Source: CAYNFR01 sp964396595 (GTDB lineage: Bacteria > Bacteroidota > Bacteroidia > Chitinophagales > Saprospiraceae). Taken from it: DNA of 64,000 nt. The stretch spans positions 1 to 64,000 of the forward strand of contig CAYNFR010000002.1 of assembly GCA_964396595.1 (NCBI GenBank). Direction: 5' to 3'. Shown piece after piece: positions 31,786-41,299 of this stretch; position 1 is the first letter of the stretch; each line of letters starts with the position of its first letter. A program made the position numbers and the translations under genes. The notes under the pieces are model-generated. The model searched no databases, was not told the origin of the DNA, and saw only the letters and a program-made list of their open reading frames with translations.

Positions 31786-32544
31786 ATGGAGCTAGATCGG
31801 GTTAAAGACTATTTAGACAAGAAAGTAGCCATCTACAATGCTGCTGCGTTTATTGAAAACGATCCGATATCCATTCCACACCAATACCTAAAGAGACAAG
31901 ATGTCGAGATCACCGCTTTCTGGACAGCAGTCTTGTCTTGGGGTCAAAGAAAAACCATCATCTCAAAAGCTTCTGAACTCTTCTCCCTCATGGATGGAGA
32001 TCCATACCTTTTTATTATGGAGCATAAGCCGAAGGATCTTAAAAGGCTGCTCACCTTTAAACATCGAACCTTTCAACCTGACGATACCCTATTCTTTATT
32101 AATAGATTAAGGAACATATACTCAGATCATGATAGTCTTGAAGAAGTATTTTTAAGTCGCGATACCATATACGAATCCTTAACGTACTTCAATCAATATT
32201 TTTTCAGCGACCCAGCTCATCTTCCCCGGACAAGAAAACACTTGAGTGATCCATCGCGAGGAAGTGCCTGTAAGCGTCTCAATATGTTTCTAAGATGGAT
32301 GGTAAGAAAGGATACGAAAGGTGTGGATTTTGGTATATGGAATCGTATGTCAATGTCGGATTTGATGATTCCATTGGACATTCATGTGTATAACGTAGCG
32401 CAATCACTAGGGATTTTGAAGCGTAACAATGCTGACTGGACTGCTGTGGAAGAACTTACGGCAATTCTGAAAACATGGAATGCGGAGGATCCTGTGATTT
32501 ATGATTATGCTCTTTTCAGCATTGGGCTTGAAAAAAGGGATTAA
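31786..32544 (+). CDS. TIGR02757 (DUF2400) family protein
   Basis: This 252-residue protein uses the ATG at 31786 (MELDRVKDYLDKKVAIYN); a TTG 21 nt upstream is in frame but less likely. The family hallmarks are DPISIPHQYLKRQDVEITAFWTAVLSWGQRKTI near the N-terminus, the RWMVRKD block (about 178-184) and LMIPLDIHVYNVAQSLGIL (about 199-217). The last resembles the helix-hairpin-helix DNA glycosylase fold, with a conserved Asp. The family is widespread in Bacteroidota and has no established function; a nucleic-acid role is only suspected. It follows infB by 52 nt. Confidence 0.85.
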   Translation: MELDRVKDYLDKKVAIYNAAAFIENDPISIPHQYLKRQDVEITAFWTAVLSWGQRKTIISKASELFSLMDGDPYLFIMEHKPKDLKRLLTFKHRTFQPDDTLFFINRLRNIYSDHDSLEEVFLSRDTIYESLTYFNQYFFSDPAHLPRTRKHLSDPSRGSACKRLNMFLRWMVRKDTKGVDFGIWNRMSMSDLMIPLDIHVYNVAQSLGILKRNNADWTAVEELTAILKTWNAEDPVIYDYALFSIGLEKRD

Positions 32545-32558
32545 TACCCCATCCTATC

Positions 32559-32590
32559 TTGTTTGAGCTATTTGAATTGTTTTACTTTCG
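32559..32590 (+). promoter_or_regulatory. promoter of the 32612 gene
   Basis: TTGTTTG (32559-32565) and TACTTTCG (32583-32590) are separated by 17 nt, close to the Bacteroidota pattern of TTTG, spacer, TAnnTTTG. The ATG follows 21 nt later. Confidence 0.5.
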
Positions 32591-32611
32591 CAAAAAATAA
32601 GCGCTTATTTT

Positions 32612-33226
32612 ATGGTAAATATCAATGTTTATTGGTTAATCGGGGGTACAGTGGCCTTGCTTTTAGGCGGGCTTATATTAGCATTTACAGTGAGTTTTTG
32701 GTATGCATTCCCATTGTTATTGATAGGGATTATTTTGTTAATCGTTTACTTCTTATTTGGCAGTGTGAATAGTGCAGCCAGACAGATTCAAAATGGAGAC
32801 TTTGCCAAAGCTGATAAAATGCTCAATCTCACTTTAAAGCCTGCTTGGCTTTATGTTACTCAGAGAGCTATTTATTATATCCTAAAAGGATCGATAGCCA
32901 TGAACAATAAAGATACTTCAACAGCTGAAAGCTACTTTGATCAGGCATTAGGACTGAAATTGCCTACGGACAATGAACGAGCTATGGTTTTACTCCAGAT
33001 GGCGAATATTAATGCGTCAAAAGGAAAATGGAATACAGCCAAAAATTATTTTAGAGAAATCAAGAAGCTCAAAGTAACAGAGGGAACGATAAAATCGCAA
33101 ATAGATCAGTTTGACAAAGCCTTACAACAAAGCGGTCAAGCCAACATTATGAGAGGGGGCAGCCCCGGAGCCAATCAGATGATGCAATTGGGCAGTAAAT
33201 CAAAGCGGAGACGTCCTAGAATGTAG
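32612..33226 (+). CDS. membrane-anchored TPR-like protein
   Basis: This 204-residue protein has two N-terminal membrane helices (about 7-27 and 30-50). A cytoplasmic helical part follows, with TPR-like pairs: GDFAKADKMLNLTLKPA (about 61-77), MNNKDTSTAESYFDQALGL and ASKGKWNTAKNYFREIKKL. The Gly/Ser/Arg-rich tail ends KSKRRRPRM. Similar short proteins are common in Bacteroidota, and I do not recognise a function. It has its own promoter and is convergent with the glycosyltransferase cluster. Confidence 0.65.
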   Translation: MVNINVYWLIGGTVALLLGGLILAFTVSFWYAFPLLLIGIILLIVYFLFGSVNSAARQIQNGDFAKADKMLNLTLKPAWLYVTQRAIYYILKGSIAMNNKDTSTAESYFDQALGLKLPTDNERAMVLLQMANINASKGKWNTAKNYFREIKKLKVTEGTIKSQIDQFDKALQQSGQANIMRGGSPGANQMMQLGSKSKRRRPRM

Positions 33227-33243
33227 CAGGAGCGGATATGTGC

Positions 33244-34341
33244 TCAAGAAGTCAACAATTGTGACAATCGGGAAAGTGCTTTTTTTAAATCTTCTTCGGC
33301 TGATGAATATGCCTTTATACAATTCTGCTGTTTTTGACGAACCTCGGATATGGTAATGTTCTCTAGCCACTCTAGAAGTGCTTCATTATTCATGACATTC
33401 CAGCCGCAATCCGATATGTAGCACCACGCATCACTTTCTTTATTCCCACAGAAAAGGATGGCATGATTAAAATTTAATGCAGCGAGGCTTTTGGATGGCA
33501 CAGAAATGTGTGTCCACGAAGGCCGCAATATCGATATACTTACATCGATAGAGCTTAATTCATGATCAGTAAGTCGATCCTCAATGAAAAAGACACCCTC
33601 AATTTTTTTAATGCTAGCGAGAACAGATTCCGAAAGCTGTGTTTTGATAATAAGTCTCATATCCGTGCGCAGATTCCGAGCAATATTTATTAAAACATTG
33701 GGATCGTGCGCCTCTCCCAGGTTTCCTACATAAGCGAGATAAATATAATTCTCTCCTTGATACCAGCATGGTGAATTATTAACAGACGCACGATCATGTT
33801 TCTCTTGAATCAAGCCGACCGGGTAAACGATCATTTGCGCTTCGGGGTACAATGAAGAAAGATACGAAGCCTGATTCTTCCCCAGCGCAATGACTATAGA
33901 CGGTTTAAATCTAGCTGTAAGCCGAGAGTAGATTTGGTTAATAAACCCGGAAGAAGATATAAGCCCGGCTGCACTAAATGCCTGTGGATACACGTCCATG
34001 GCCCATAGTATGGCGGGTGTTTTTACCTTTAGAATTGAATAAAATAAAGGCAAAAATGGCGGATCGGTGAGCATAATCACATATTCATAATCTCCTGCCT
34101 TTAACAGCGAGCTCATGTCATATGATAGGCGCAGCTCGGAAATTAGTCTTTTTAATTTATGTTTTCCACGATAGGATTTTCGCACGGTCAGAACTGAAAA
34201 GATAGGATCAATTTCTTCTGTTTCTGAAATAAAAGTGACCTTACAACCGACCGAGTTTAAATGACGACCGAGATAATGAGCATGAAACCCTGTAGGGGAT
34301 GTTTCGACACCTATTTTCTTGTTAATAATCGCTATATTCAT
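33244..34341 (-). CDS. glycosyltransferase, GT4-like
   Basis: This is a GT-B fold glycosyltransferase of 365 aa. The N-terminal half has IINKKIGVETSPTGFHAHYLGRHLNSVGC. The C-terminal nucleotide-sugar domain shows YIYLAYVGNLGEAHDPNVLINIA (about 183-205) and ISVPSKSLAALNFNHAILF, which resembles the usual PSK(T/L) hinge of GT4 enzymes. The customary EX7E motif is poorly preserved (ESDAWCYI region), so substrate and activity are uncertain. It is the last gene of the minus-strand glycan cluster, 33 nt after the next glycosyltransferase. Confidence 0.75.
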   Translation of the reverse strand: MNIAIINKKIGVETSPTGFHAHYLGRHLNSVGCKVTFISETEEIDPIFSVLTVRKSYRGKHKLKRLISELRLSYDMSSLLKAGDYEYVIMLTDPPFLPLFYSILKVKTPAILWAMDVYPQAFSAAGLISSSGFINQIYSRLTARFKPSIVIALGKNQASYLSSLYPEAQMIVYPVGLIQEKHDRASVNNSPCWYQGENYIYLAYVGNLGEAHDPNVLINIARNLRTDMRLIIKTQLSESVLASIKKIEGVFFIEDRLTDHELSSIDVSISILRPSWTHISVPSKSLAALNFNHAILFCGNKESDAWCYISDCGWNVMNNEALLEWLENITISEVRQKQQNCIKAYSSAEEDLKKALSRLSQLLTS

Positions 34342-34374
34342 TTATTCTCGCAAGTCTTTGTCACGTTCCAAGTC

Positions 34375-35517
34375 TTAAATTTTACTCATCTCGAGGATCT
34401 CTCGACAGAATTGTAAATATAAATTAGTGTGCCGTTCGATAGAATACTTGTGCTTTATATGCTGGTATGCATTGTCTGATAATAAGTTTCGGCGCGCTGA
34501 ATCTGTTTTCAATTCCATGATTGCATGAGCAATCGCAGCAGGATTACGATCACAGATCATACAACACTCTTTCTCCTTGTTCATAGAGCGCAAGTCGCCT
34601 ATATCAGAGCTAATAACAGGCAAGCCATTGGCCATGGCCTCCCATACGGCCATGGGGCTTGATTCGTGTTCTGAAGCGCATACGTAATAATCCGCTTCAT
34701 ACATTTCGCTTTCAACATCTTCAGTATATCCCTTAAAAGTGACATGATCGCGAAGGTTTAAACCGATTACCTGTTCACATAAAGAATTATAATATCCCTT
34801 CTGACTTTCCAATACCGGCCCAAGGATGGTTAATTGTGCATCTTTTTGTCCGTGATGATACACTAAATGACTAATCGCTTCAATCATAATATGAATGCCC
34901 TTATTAGGATTGATATATGCTACCGTCATGATGCGCAAGGCTGAAGCATAGTCTCTTCTATCAGAGGCCGGATCATAATTTATTTTGACCGGAGCAGGAA
35001 TAATACATCCATAAACATGCTTATCATAGGGCTTATAATAAGTATGGGTAACACGCGAGGCATATATTCGATAATTGCTCCACCTAGATAAAATACGATA
35101 AGCGAGTATGACCATCCTAGCTTGGTAGGCATCATTCATATGCCAAATCGACGGAGTGCGACTTAAGCGCGATGCTATGATTGCCTTAAACTGCCATGAG
35201 CTATTAGCGTGTACGATGTCCGGCTTTTCCTCTTTGATATAGTGATAAAGCCTGCGTACGTCAGGAATAAAAGTCCATATATATCGCCACAAGCCCTTAG
35301 TATGTCGAGTGAGCGGTGACAAATCAAGCAGCTCATATCGCAGCCGTTTCTCTTGACATTGATCTTTTAATATGGCTGCTTCTGAAGGAAAACAAAGGAT
35401 AAAATCCACATTATCTTTTAGATGCTCGGCGACCATGATGATGCGTTTTAGGGCGCCACCACCACGCCACTCTTCGCTCACGACTAATATTTTTGGCAGT
35501 CTCATTGCTTTATCCAA
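34375..35517 (-). CDS. glycosyltransferase family 4 protein
   Basis: This 380-residue GT-B glycosyltransferase has EEWRGGGALKRIIMVAEHL at the N-terminus and MTVAYINPNKGIHIMIEAI (about 197-215). The GT4 signature is CASEHESSPMAVWEAMANGLPVIS in the donor-binding domain (about 279-302), with the EX7E glutamates. It probably transfers a sugar to a growing lipid-linked or surface glycan in the cytoplasm. Its ATG lies 16 nt inside the 3' end of the sulfotransferase gene, so the two are coupled. Confidence 0.88.
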   Translation of the reverse strand: MDKAMRLPKILVVSEEWRGGGALKRIIMVAEHLKDNVDFILCFPSEAAILKDQCQEKRLRYELLDLSPLTRHTKGLWRYIWTFIPDVRRLYHYIKEEKPDIVHANSSWQFKAIIASRLSRTPSIWHMNDAYQARMVILAYRILSRWSNYRIYASRVTHTYYKPYDKHVYGCIIPAPVKINYDPASDRRDYASALRIMTVAYINPNKGIHIMIEAISHLVYHHGQKDAQLTILGPVLESQKGYYNSLCEQVIGLNLRDHVTFKGYTEDVESEMYEADYYVCASEHESSPMAVWEAMANGLPVISSDIGDLRSMNKEKECCMICDRNPAAIAHAIMELKTDSARRNLLSDNAYQHIKHKYSIERHTNLYLQFCREILEMSKI

Positions 35518-36311
35518 GAGTTATCTGTTTCATAACCCATCTTAATGAGTTCATCACCACAATGCCGTGCAAATATTTCACAAGCCTCAACAGAAAAGTA
35601 ATTTTTCCAATCCCCGACAACTCCTTTTCTTAAAAAACCGTCTTTACTGTCACCAACTTTTGGATCTGATGTATTGCCGAAGGCAAATTTATTTATGGCT
35701 TGCGATATGCGACTTGTATCATAATCGACGTGCAATCGTTCACATATATCTGCGATGGTTTTTTCACCATTAGCGGACAAGCTTTCATATGTGCACCATA
35801 TCAACGAATCATTCCCTGAAGCGTAGAGACCCTTATAATATCCAGCCCAGTTGACTCTTCGACCGGAAATCCGAAAATCTTTGTTGAATAAGTCAATAAA
35901 CAAGGGAAGACTTTCTTCAACATTTTGATACGGCCTATCACCCAGCGCTCTGCGCCAATATTTAACCGTGTCCGAAACAAAGTTCTCTTCCGAAGCGTAC
36001 GGTCTAATGAAGTGAAAATAAGCAGATACCATTACATCACGACCATCTCTGACAAGAATTATGGTGCGCTTATTTCCGGGGGGCTTGTTATAATGACTTA
36101 AAAAAACACCTCTTTCAGATATGGGAATCATCCTATGTTGATAAAAAGGTATTTCAAGAACATCGCTGAGCAGATTACTCAGCCATGTGCCTCCAGATTT
36201 AGGAAATTCGCTGATATAAACATAGCCTGTGTGCCATATAGCATAGTGCCACAATAAATATCGCTGCACTGCACTTGTTTTCACCTCCCAATAAGCCCTT
36301 ACATCCCTCAT
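35502..36311 (-). CDS. PAPS-dependent sulfotransferase
   Basis: This sulfotransferase-fold protein (269 aa) would move a sulfo group from 3'-phosphoadenosine-5'-phosphosulfate to an acceptor. The 5'-phosphosulfate loop PKSGGTW is at about 37-43. The 3'-phosphate site VRDGRDVMVSAYFHF is at about 87-101, and the C-terminal RKGVVGDWKNYFS matches the RKG..GDWKN..T motif of cytosolic-type sulfotransferases. Lying between a pseudouridine synthase and two glycosyltransferases, it probably sulfates a glycan or lipid carrier product of this cluster. The acceptor is not known. Confidence 0.87.
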   Translation of the reverse strand: MRDVRAYWEVKTSAVQRYLLWHYAIWHTGYVYISEFPKSGGTWLSNLLSDVLEIPFYQHRMIPISERGVFLSHYNKPPGNKRTIILVRDGRDVMVSAYFHFIRPYASEENFVSDTVKYWRRALGDRPYQNVEESLPLFIDLFNKDFRISGRRVNWAGYYKGLYASGNDSLIWCTYESLSANGEKTIADICERLHVDYDTSRISQAINKFAFGNTSDPKVGDSKDGFLRKGVVGDWKNYFSVEACEIFARHCGDELIKMGYETDNSWIKQ

Positions 36312-36334
36312 CTTGTCTGACTATGTCATTGTTT

Positions 36335-36979
36335 TTAAACATCAATGTGCGGAATCATGCCGGCGACTTCCTTCCAGAGTGTATCACTGCGATTGACCGG
36401 CGCGATAATCGTCATGTCTCTAGACGCAATACGGAGATAATAAGCATGTAAATCGATACCCGTATGAGGGTTGGTGCGTCGTGCACCATATTTAAGATCT
36501 CCTTTAATGGGCGCACCCATAGCCGAGAGTTGTGCTCTTATCTGATGAAACCTTCCCGTATGGGGAGAGACTTCAAGAAGATCATATCGGTCAAATTTTT
36601 TAAGTAATCGCCACTTAAGAGAACATTGTTTCCATCCATCCCGAGGTTCGTCGGATAATAAGGCTTTATTCCTACGCGTATCTTTCGTAATATGCTGATT
36701 TAGCAATCCTTCTTTTTCTGACTGTGGATAAGTGATCGCCAGATACTTTTTTACAATGATATCATTGGAGAGAGATTTTACGACTGCAGGCGTTTTACCA
36801 AACACCACGATCCCGCTCACCGGTCTGTCTAGCCTATTAAAGAGGTGCATTCCTTTGCCGACAAGGCTTATTAAAGATGGGTCGCCGGTTTTATCATCTT
36901 GAGATGGAATACCTATCGGTTTGTTTACCACCAATAGAGATTCATCTTCATACAGTATTTCTATTTCAGACACTTCCAC
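36335..36979 (-). CDS. RluA-family RNA pseudouridine synthase
   Basis: This 214-residue single-domain enzyme isomerises uridine to pseudouridine in rRNA or tRNA. The catalytic motif HLFNRLDRPVSGIVVF holds Asp51, and PHTGRFHQIRAQLSAMGAPIKGD is the conserved late block. There is no S4 domain, as in short TruC/RluC-like members. The GTG start at 36979 uses the last G of the preceding gene's TAG stop (TAGTG). It sits in a glycan gene cluster, probably only by position. Confidence 0.88.
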   Translation of the reverse strand: MEVSEIEILYEDESLLVVNKPIGIPSQDDKTGDPSLISLVGKGMHLFNRLDRPVSGIVVFGKTPAVVKSLSNDIIVKKYLAITYPQSEKEGLLNQHITKDTRRNKALLSDEPRDGWKQCSLKWRLLKKFDRYDLLEVSPHTGRFHQIRAQLSAMGAPIKGDLKYGARRTNPHTGIDLHAYYLRIASRDMTIIAPVNRSDTLWKEVAGMIPHIDV

Positions 36980-37134
36980 TACTTGATTTCTTCGTAGTCG
37001 ATATCTATGGTTTCACCTAGATTATTATTCGGGGGGGGAGGGTCAATTTTCTTGGAAGGGAGAATCATTTTATAAAAAATGAACAAGAGCACACCAATAG
37101 AAATAATCTTAAACACAGCTATATATTTAGTCAA
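36979..37134 (-). CDS. small membrane protein, DUF4834-like
   Basis: This short frame of 51 codons lies between the methyltransferase and the RluA gene. It has one N-terminal membrane helix (KYIAVFKIISIGVLLFIFYK), a short Pro-rich linker and a C-terminus ending IDIDYEEIK. The ending (IDYEEI) and layout fit DUF4834, a small Bacteroidota membrane family that often sits near RNA or envelope genes. The start is a TTG at 37134; the open frame extends further upstream into the methyltransferase's last codons without an ATG, so the start is uncertain. The stop overlaps the RluA GTG. Function is unknown. Confidence 0.5.
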   Translation of the reverse strand: MTKYIAVFKIISIGVLLFIFYKMILPSKKIDPPPPNNNLGETIDIDYEEIK

Positions 37135-37156
37135 TCCGAAAAATAGTAAAATTATT

Positions 37157-38038
37157 CTATACCTTCTTAAAATGGTAAACGATAGAGCTGGCTTTATCGA
37201 TGTTAATCATGCCGAGAACGGCAGAATAAGTCGCCAAAAATGGGATGGCGAGATAAAACCATTTGCGCTTACGGTATGATTCGCTGATCAAGCAGTTATA
37301 GTACGGGTCGAGAGGCAGTGTACTTGTATTGATCAATTCGAAACCTTGATCTTTCATAAAACGTATAAAGCTGTCCTTCGTCCAATGCCACAAATGTCTC
37401 GGCACATCATATCCATTCCAATAATCCTTGTAATACTGTGCTTCCACGCAGCGATAATTGGGCAAGGCTATGATGAGTATACCATCATCCAGAAGGATAT
37501 TGCGCACATTCTTGAGAACAGAAGCCGGATTATAAACATGTTCTAATACATGCCAGAAAGTGACATACCCGAAGTCCTTTTCCATATCCGGTTCGGATAA
37601 TTGTGACGGGGCAAATATGTCGAGCTTCAAATTTACTTTGCCAAAATTTCTCGCTTTTTCACTGATCTCTATCCCGAAAACTTCGTAATTACGATCCCGC
37701 ATCGCATTAATAAAGTAGCCCGTTCCAGTTCCGAAATCCAATAGTTTTCGTGGCCTGCTATGCCGCTCCAGCAACTTGTACTTATGCCCCAGCATCAAGC
37801 TCCTCGCTATATGATAAAGTCTATTGACAATACCTTCCGAATTGTCACTATGTTCAACATATTCTTCTGTATCATAGTAACGATATGCATCATCCGATGG
37901 AGGAGGGTTGCTGATGTATCTAAAAGCACAATTGCCACATTCTTCAAGACTAAAATAGTCTTGAGTAACAAGATGATCGTTGATGTTTAGAATATGCTTC
38001 TTAACACTAGAACCGCAGACTATACAAGAATTTATCAT
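37157..38038 (-). CDS. class I SAM-dependent methyltransferase with N-terminal zinc site
   Basis: This 293-residue protein has an N-terminal zinc-binding module (CIVCG at 5-9, CGNC at about 34-37). The methyltransferase fold follows, with motif I LLDFGTGTGYFINAM (about 98-112), VFGIEIS for the ribose site, and FWHVLEHVYNP (about 157-167). This two-part form (the ubiE-like Methyltransf_23 group) is frequent in polysaccharide and natural-product clusters, where it methylates sugars. It is the first gene of the minus-strand glycan cluster and diverges from the DUF2723 gene. Confidence 0.85.
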   Translation of the reverse strand: MINSCIVCGSSVKKHILNINDHLVTQDYFSLEECGNCAFRYISNPPPSDDAYRYYDTEEYVEHSDNSEGIVNRLYHIARSLMLGHKYKLLERHSRPRKLLDFGTGTGYFINAMRDRNYEVFGIEISEKARNFGKVNLKLDIFAPSQLSEPDMEKDFGYVTFWHVLEHVYNPASVLKNVRNILLDDGILIIALPNYRCVEAQYYKDYWNGYDVPRHLWHWTKDSFIRFMKDQGFELINTSTLPLDPYYNCLISESYRKRKWFYLAIPFLATYSAVLGMINIDKASSIVYHFKKV

Positions 38039-38096
38039 ATCCTGATATCGATAAAATGTATTGATATGTGAATGAATGCATAATGCAGCTATTTAA

Positions 38097-38104
38097 TACC
38101 TTTG
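38097..38104 (+). promoter_or_regulatory. candidate -7 box for the DUF2723 gene
   Basis: TACCTTTG matches TAnnTTTG exactly, 103 nt before the ATG of the DUF2723 gene. A -33 element was not found at the expected distance. Confidence 0.35.
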
Positions 38105-38207
38105 TCGAAAATCATATTAGCATTTTTGCTTATAGAAAAACAAAGCTTGCTTTTTAAAGCGCATAATATCAGACAAATGTCCGTTCTCTTTCGGTAATAA
38201 TTACTAT

Positions 38208-41200
38208 ATGAAATTATTTAAATCTCCTTTTTCGATTGTTTCTGTGGCAGTCTTCTTAGTCACGATGACCGTATATTTTTTTACTGCGGAGCGTACGGGT
38301 AGTCTATGGGACTGTGGTGAATTTATTTTAGGGGCTTATAAATTACAAGTAGTGCACCCACCGGGGGCGCCATTATTTTTGATAGTTGGACGATTATTCG
38401 CCTGGGTAGGAGATCTATTATCGTCTAATCCATCAGATATTGCTTTCGCCGTCAACTTACTCTCTGCCTTATGCACGGCAGCGGGAGCGGCATTAGTCGC
38501 ACATTTGACAATGTTGCTTAGCAAGATAGTCATGGACCAAAATTATCCTGATAGCGACAACACTTGGTTGTGCGCTGGTGCGGGTCTGGTAGCAGGACTT
38601 GCGTCGGGTTTTTGCGCATCTATTTGGTTTTCGGCGGTAGAAGGAGAAGTATATGCGATGTCGACTTTTTTTACCATCTTGACCGTTTGGGCTGTCGTTA
38701 AGTGGTACACCCTGCCCAATGAAAACACCCATGACAGATGGCTAGTATTCTCCGCTTATAGTGCGGGATTGTCGGTAGGCGTGCATTTATTGAGCTTGCT
38801 AGCTTTTCCGGCATTGGCATTGCTGGTGTATTTTAAGAAGAAGTCGACACATACATATAAGGGGGCTTTTGTCGCTATGATTGCCGGTGGGGCTATCATA
38901 CCGATCGTTCAGAAGTTCATCATTGCCGGGATACCGGCCTTATGGAATTCGCTAGAGATATTTTCTGTAAACAGCCTGGGTCTTCCCTTTGATTTTGGCG
39001 TAATTCCGACACTGCTTATTGTCGCGGGTGTGTTTTATGCGGGCTTCAGGTATGCCGCCAATAAAAATAGTCACCTAGTATCTCTTCTCACCATGGGTGC
39101 TCTGATGATTACACTGGGGTTCTCTACCGTCGGGGTAGTCGTAATACGAGCTAAAGCAGACACCCCGGTTAACATGAATGTTCCTTCTGATGCGACAAGA
39201 TTATTGCCGTATCTGAACAGGGAGCAGTATGGCGAGAGGGCTTTACTATTCGGGCCGCATTATGCTGCATCTCCTATCGGTTATGATAAATCAGACAGAA
39301 GAGGAAAGGTAGATTTTCCTCCTTATACGAATGCGGAAATCCAAGATAAAGAGTATCAGGTAGTAGAAGAAAAGATCTCTGCTAAATACAAAAGCTCTGA
39401 TAAAATATTGTTCCCGCGCATCGGGCATTCAGAATTGGGCAGAGCTGCATTACACGAGCGCTGGTATCAGCAGATTTTCGGGGGAACACCCACCCCTAGT
39501 TTTGCCTACAATATTGCTTTTTATCTTAAGTATCAGGTTAACTGGATGTACTTCCGCTATTTCATGTGGAATTTTGCCGGAAGGCAAAATGGTACACAGG
39601 GATTTGCTCCTTGGGATAAATCGGCAGGACATTGGGAGTCTGGCATAAAACCGATTGATGAAATGCGGCTGTATAATATGGATCAGCTGCCTAAAACGAT
39701 GCGTGAACATAAGGCTCGCAATCACTTTTATATGATTCCTATGATACTGGGTCTGCTCGGGCTAGTCTTTCATCTGCGAAACAGCCCTAAAGAGTTCAGT
39801 GCGCTATTCGCCTTGTTTTTGATAACAGGAATAGGTATCATGACCTACACGAATCCACCCCCCAATGAACCACGAGAACGTGATTATGTACTGGCAGGAA
39901 GTATGTTCACATATAGTATTTGGATAGGCTTAGCAGCACTTGCACTGTTCACCATGATCAGAGAGCGTGCAAAACTAGCCTTCATGCCTTCCACAGCGCT
40001 AGCGGTCGGACTGGCGCTTACAGCACCGATATTAATGGGTTCAGGCAATTTTGACGATATGGGTCGTCGGCATCATTATGCATCTCGAGACTATGCGAAG
40101 AACTTCCTTAACTCGCTCCAGCCCAATGCGATACTGTTCACCTATGGAGACAATGATACTTATCCATTGTGGTATGCTCAAGAAGTAGAAAATGTCCGAA
40201 GAGATGTGAGAATTGTGAACCTCAGCTTGATAGCTGTTGATTGGTACATAAATAAGTTACGGAGAAAGCTCAATGATTCAGAGCCTATAAAACTGACGAT
40301 TCCTGCTGCCGCCTATCGTGGTAGCAAGCGTAACCAAGTACCATTTTACAATGGAGGTCGGGAAGAAAGACCGTTGGATCTCTCTTCTGTCTTGCGTTTC
40401 ATCGGAAGTGACAATCAGCTCTCAGCGAGTGGTGGAACGATGACATTTGAGTCTTATATACCGACACACCAGATGTTCATACCCGTTAACATTGATGCAG
40501 TCAATAGGCTGGGGCTTATCAGATCTGGAGATTCGGTTGTTATAGAAAATCAGATCCAACTGAATTTTTCTCCCGACAAAGCGTGGCTTACTAAAGACGA
40601 TCTTGCTGTGATGGATGTCATCGGATCTAATATCTGGGAAAGACCGATTTACTTCGCTACTACTTGCCGCAATGAAAAGCTCTTGGGCTTAAATGATTAT
40701 ATGCAGATGGAAGGATTGGCATTGAGAATTGTTCCTTTTAAGAGCACAAGCGATCCTACGTTTCAGATTTATGGAAGTGGAAAAGTTGCTACAGATCTGG
40801 CATATGATAATATTATGAATAAATGGGCCTGGGGTAATTTTGACAAGAAGCAACTATACGTGGACAACTCTTATGGCGCCGCTATTCAAGCGCATAGAAT
40901 GGTAATGATGCGAACTGCCAATGAACTCTTGCTTAAAGGTGAAGTCCAAAAAGCAGTAGATATAGCAGATAAATTTTTTGAAGGATTCCCGCATATGAAT
41001 TTCCAATATGATGCAGGTATTACTTCGTTTTTGAATATTTATCTCCAGACAGGTCAGCGCGAGAAGCTTATAAAACACGCCGGTATTCTTGCGGAGGAGA
41101 CGCGAGACTTTCTCAATTTTTATGAAAGTATCAATCCCGATGTTTTGCAATCCAGCTTTATGCAAGATTATCGCTATCGTATGCAAGCGGCTCAATCTTT

Positions 41201-41294
41201 GTTTGGGATAGCTTCTATGCTCAAGGATGATGGCTTCAGCGCCATGGTAGAAGAAAAATTATCCAAATACAGATCCGGACAAATGCTCAATTAA
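38208..41294 (+). CDS. glycosyltransferase family 117 / DUF2723 membrane protein
   Basis: This is a large integral membrane protein (1028 aa). It has about eleven hydrophobic helices in the first 350 and at 505-600 and a long periplasmic C-terminal part. The DUF2723 start is SLWDCGEFILGAYKLQVVHPPGAPLFLI (about 32-58), which resembles the catalytic loop of GT-C mannosyltransferases with an Asp at about 35. The conserved NEPRERDYVLAGSMF follows at about 555-569. The family is Bacteroidota-specific and presumed to glycosylate proteins or lipids from a polyprenyl donor. The region from 630 on may bind the acceptor. A TPR gene and a site-2 protease follow, not clearly related. Confidence 0.85.
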   Translation: MKLFKSPFSIVSVAVFLVTMTVYFFTAERTGSLWDCGEFILGAYKLQVVHPPGAPLFLIVGRLFAWVGDLLSSNPSDIAFAVNLLSALCTAAGAALVAHLTMLLSKIVMDQNYPDSDNTWLCAGAGLVAGLASGFCASIWFSAVEGEVYAMSTFFTILTVWAVVKWYTLPNENTHDRWLVFSAYSAGLSVGVHLLSLLAFPALALLVYFKKKSTHTYKGAFVAMIAGGAIIPIVQKFIIAGIPALWNSLEIFSVNSLGLPFDFGVIPTLLIVAGVFYAGFRYAANKNSHLVSLLTMGALMITLGFSTVGVVVIRAKADTPVNMNVPSDATRLLPYLNREQYGERALLFGPHYAASPIGYDKSDRRGKVDFPPYTNAEIQDKEYQVVEEKISAKYKSSDKILFPRIGHSELGRAALHERWYQQIFGGTPTPSFAYNIAFYLKYQVNWMYFRYFMWNFAGRQNGTQGFAPWDKSAGHWESGIKPIDEMRLYNMDQLPKTMREHKARNHFYMIPMILGLLGLVFHLRNSPKEFSALFALFLITGIGIMTYTNPPPNEPRERDYVLAGSMFTYSIWIGLAALALFTMIRERAKLAFMPSTALAVGLALTAPILMGSGNFDDMGRRHHYASRDYAKNFLNSLQPNAILFTYGDNDTYPLWYAQEVENVRRDVRIVNLSLIAVDWYINKLRRKLNDSEPIKLTIPAAAYRGSKRNQVPFYNGGREERPLDLSSVLRFIGSDNQLSASGGTMTFESYIPTHQMFIPVNIDAVNRLGLIRSGDSVVIENQIQLNFSPDKAWLTKDDLAVMDVIGSNIWERPIYFATTCRNEKLLGLNDYMQMEGLALRIVPFKSTSDPTFQIYGSGKVATDLAYDNIMNKWAWGNFDKKQLYVDNSYGAAIQAHRMVMMRTANELLLKGEVQKAVDIADKFFEGFPHMNFQYDAGITSFLNIYLQTGQREKLIKHAGILAEETRDFLNFYESINPDVLQSSFMQDYRYRMQAAQSLFGIASMLKDDGFSAMVEEKLSKYRSGQMLN

Positions 41295-41299
41295 TAGAC

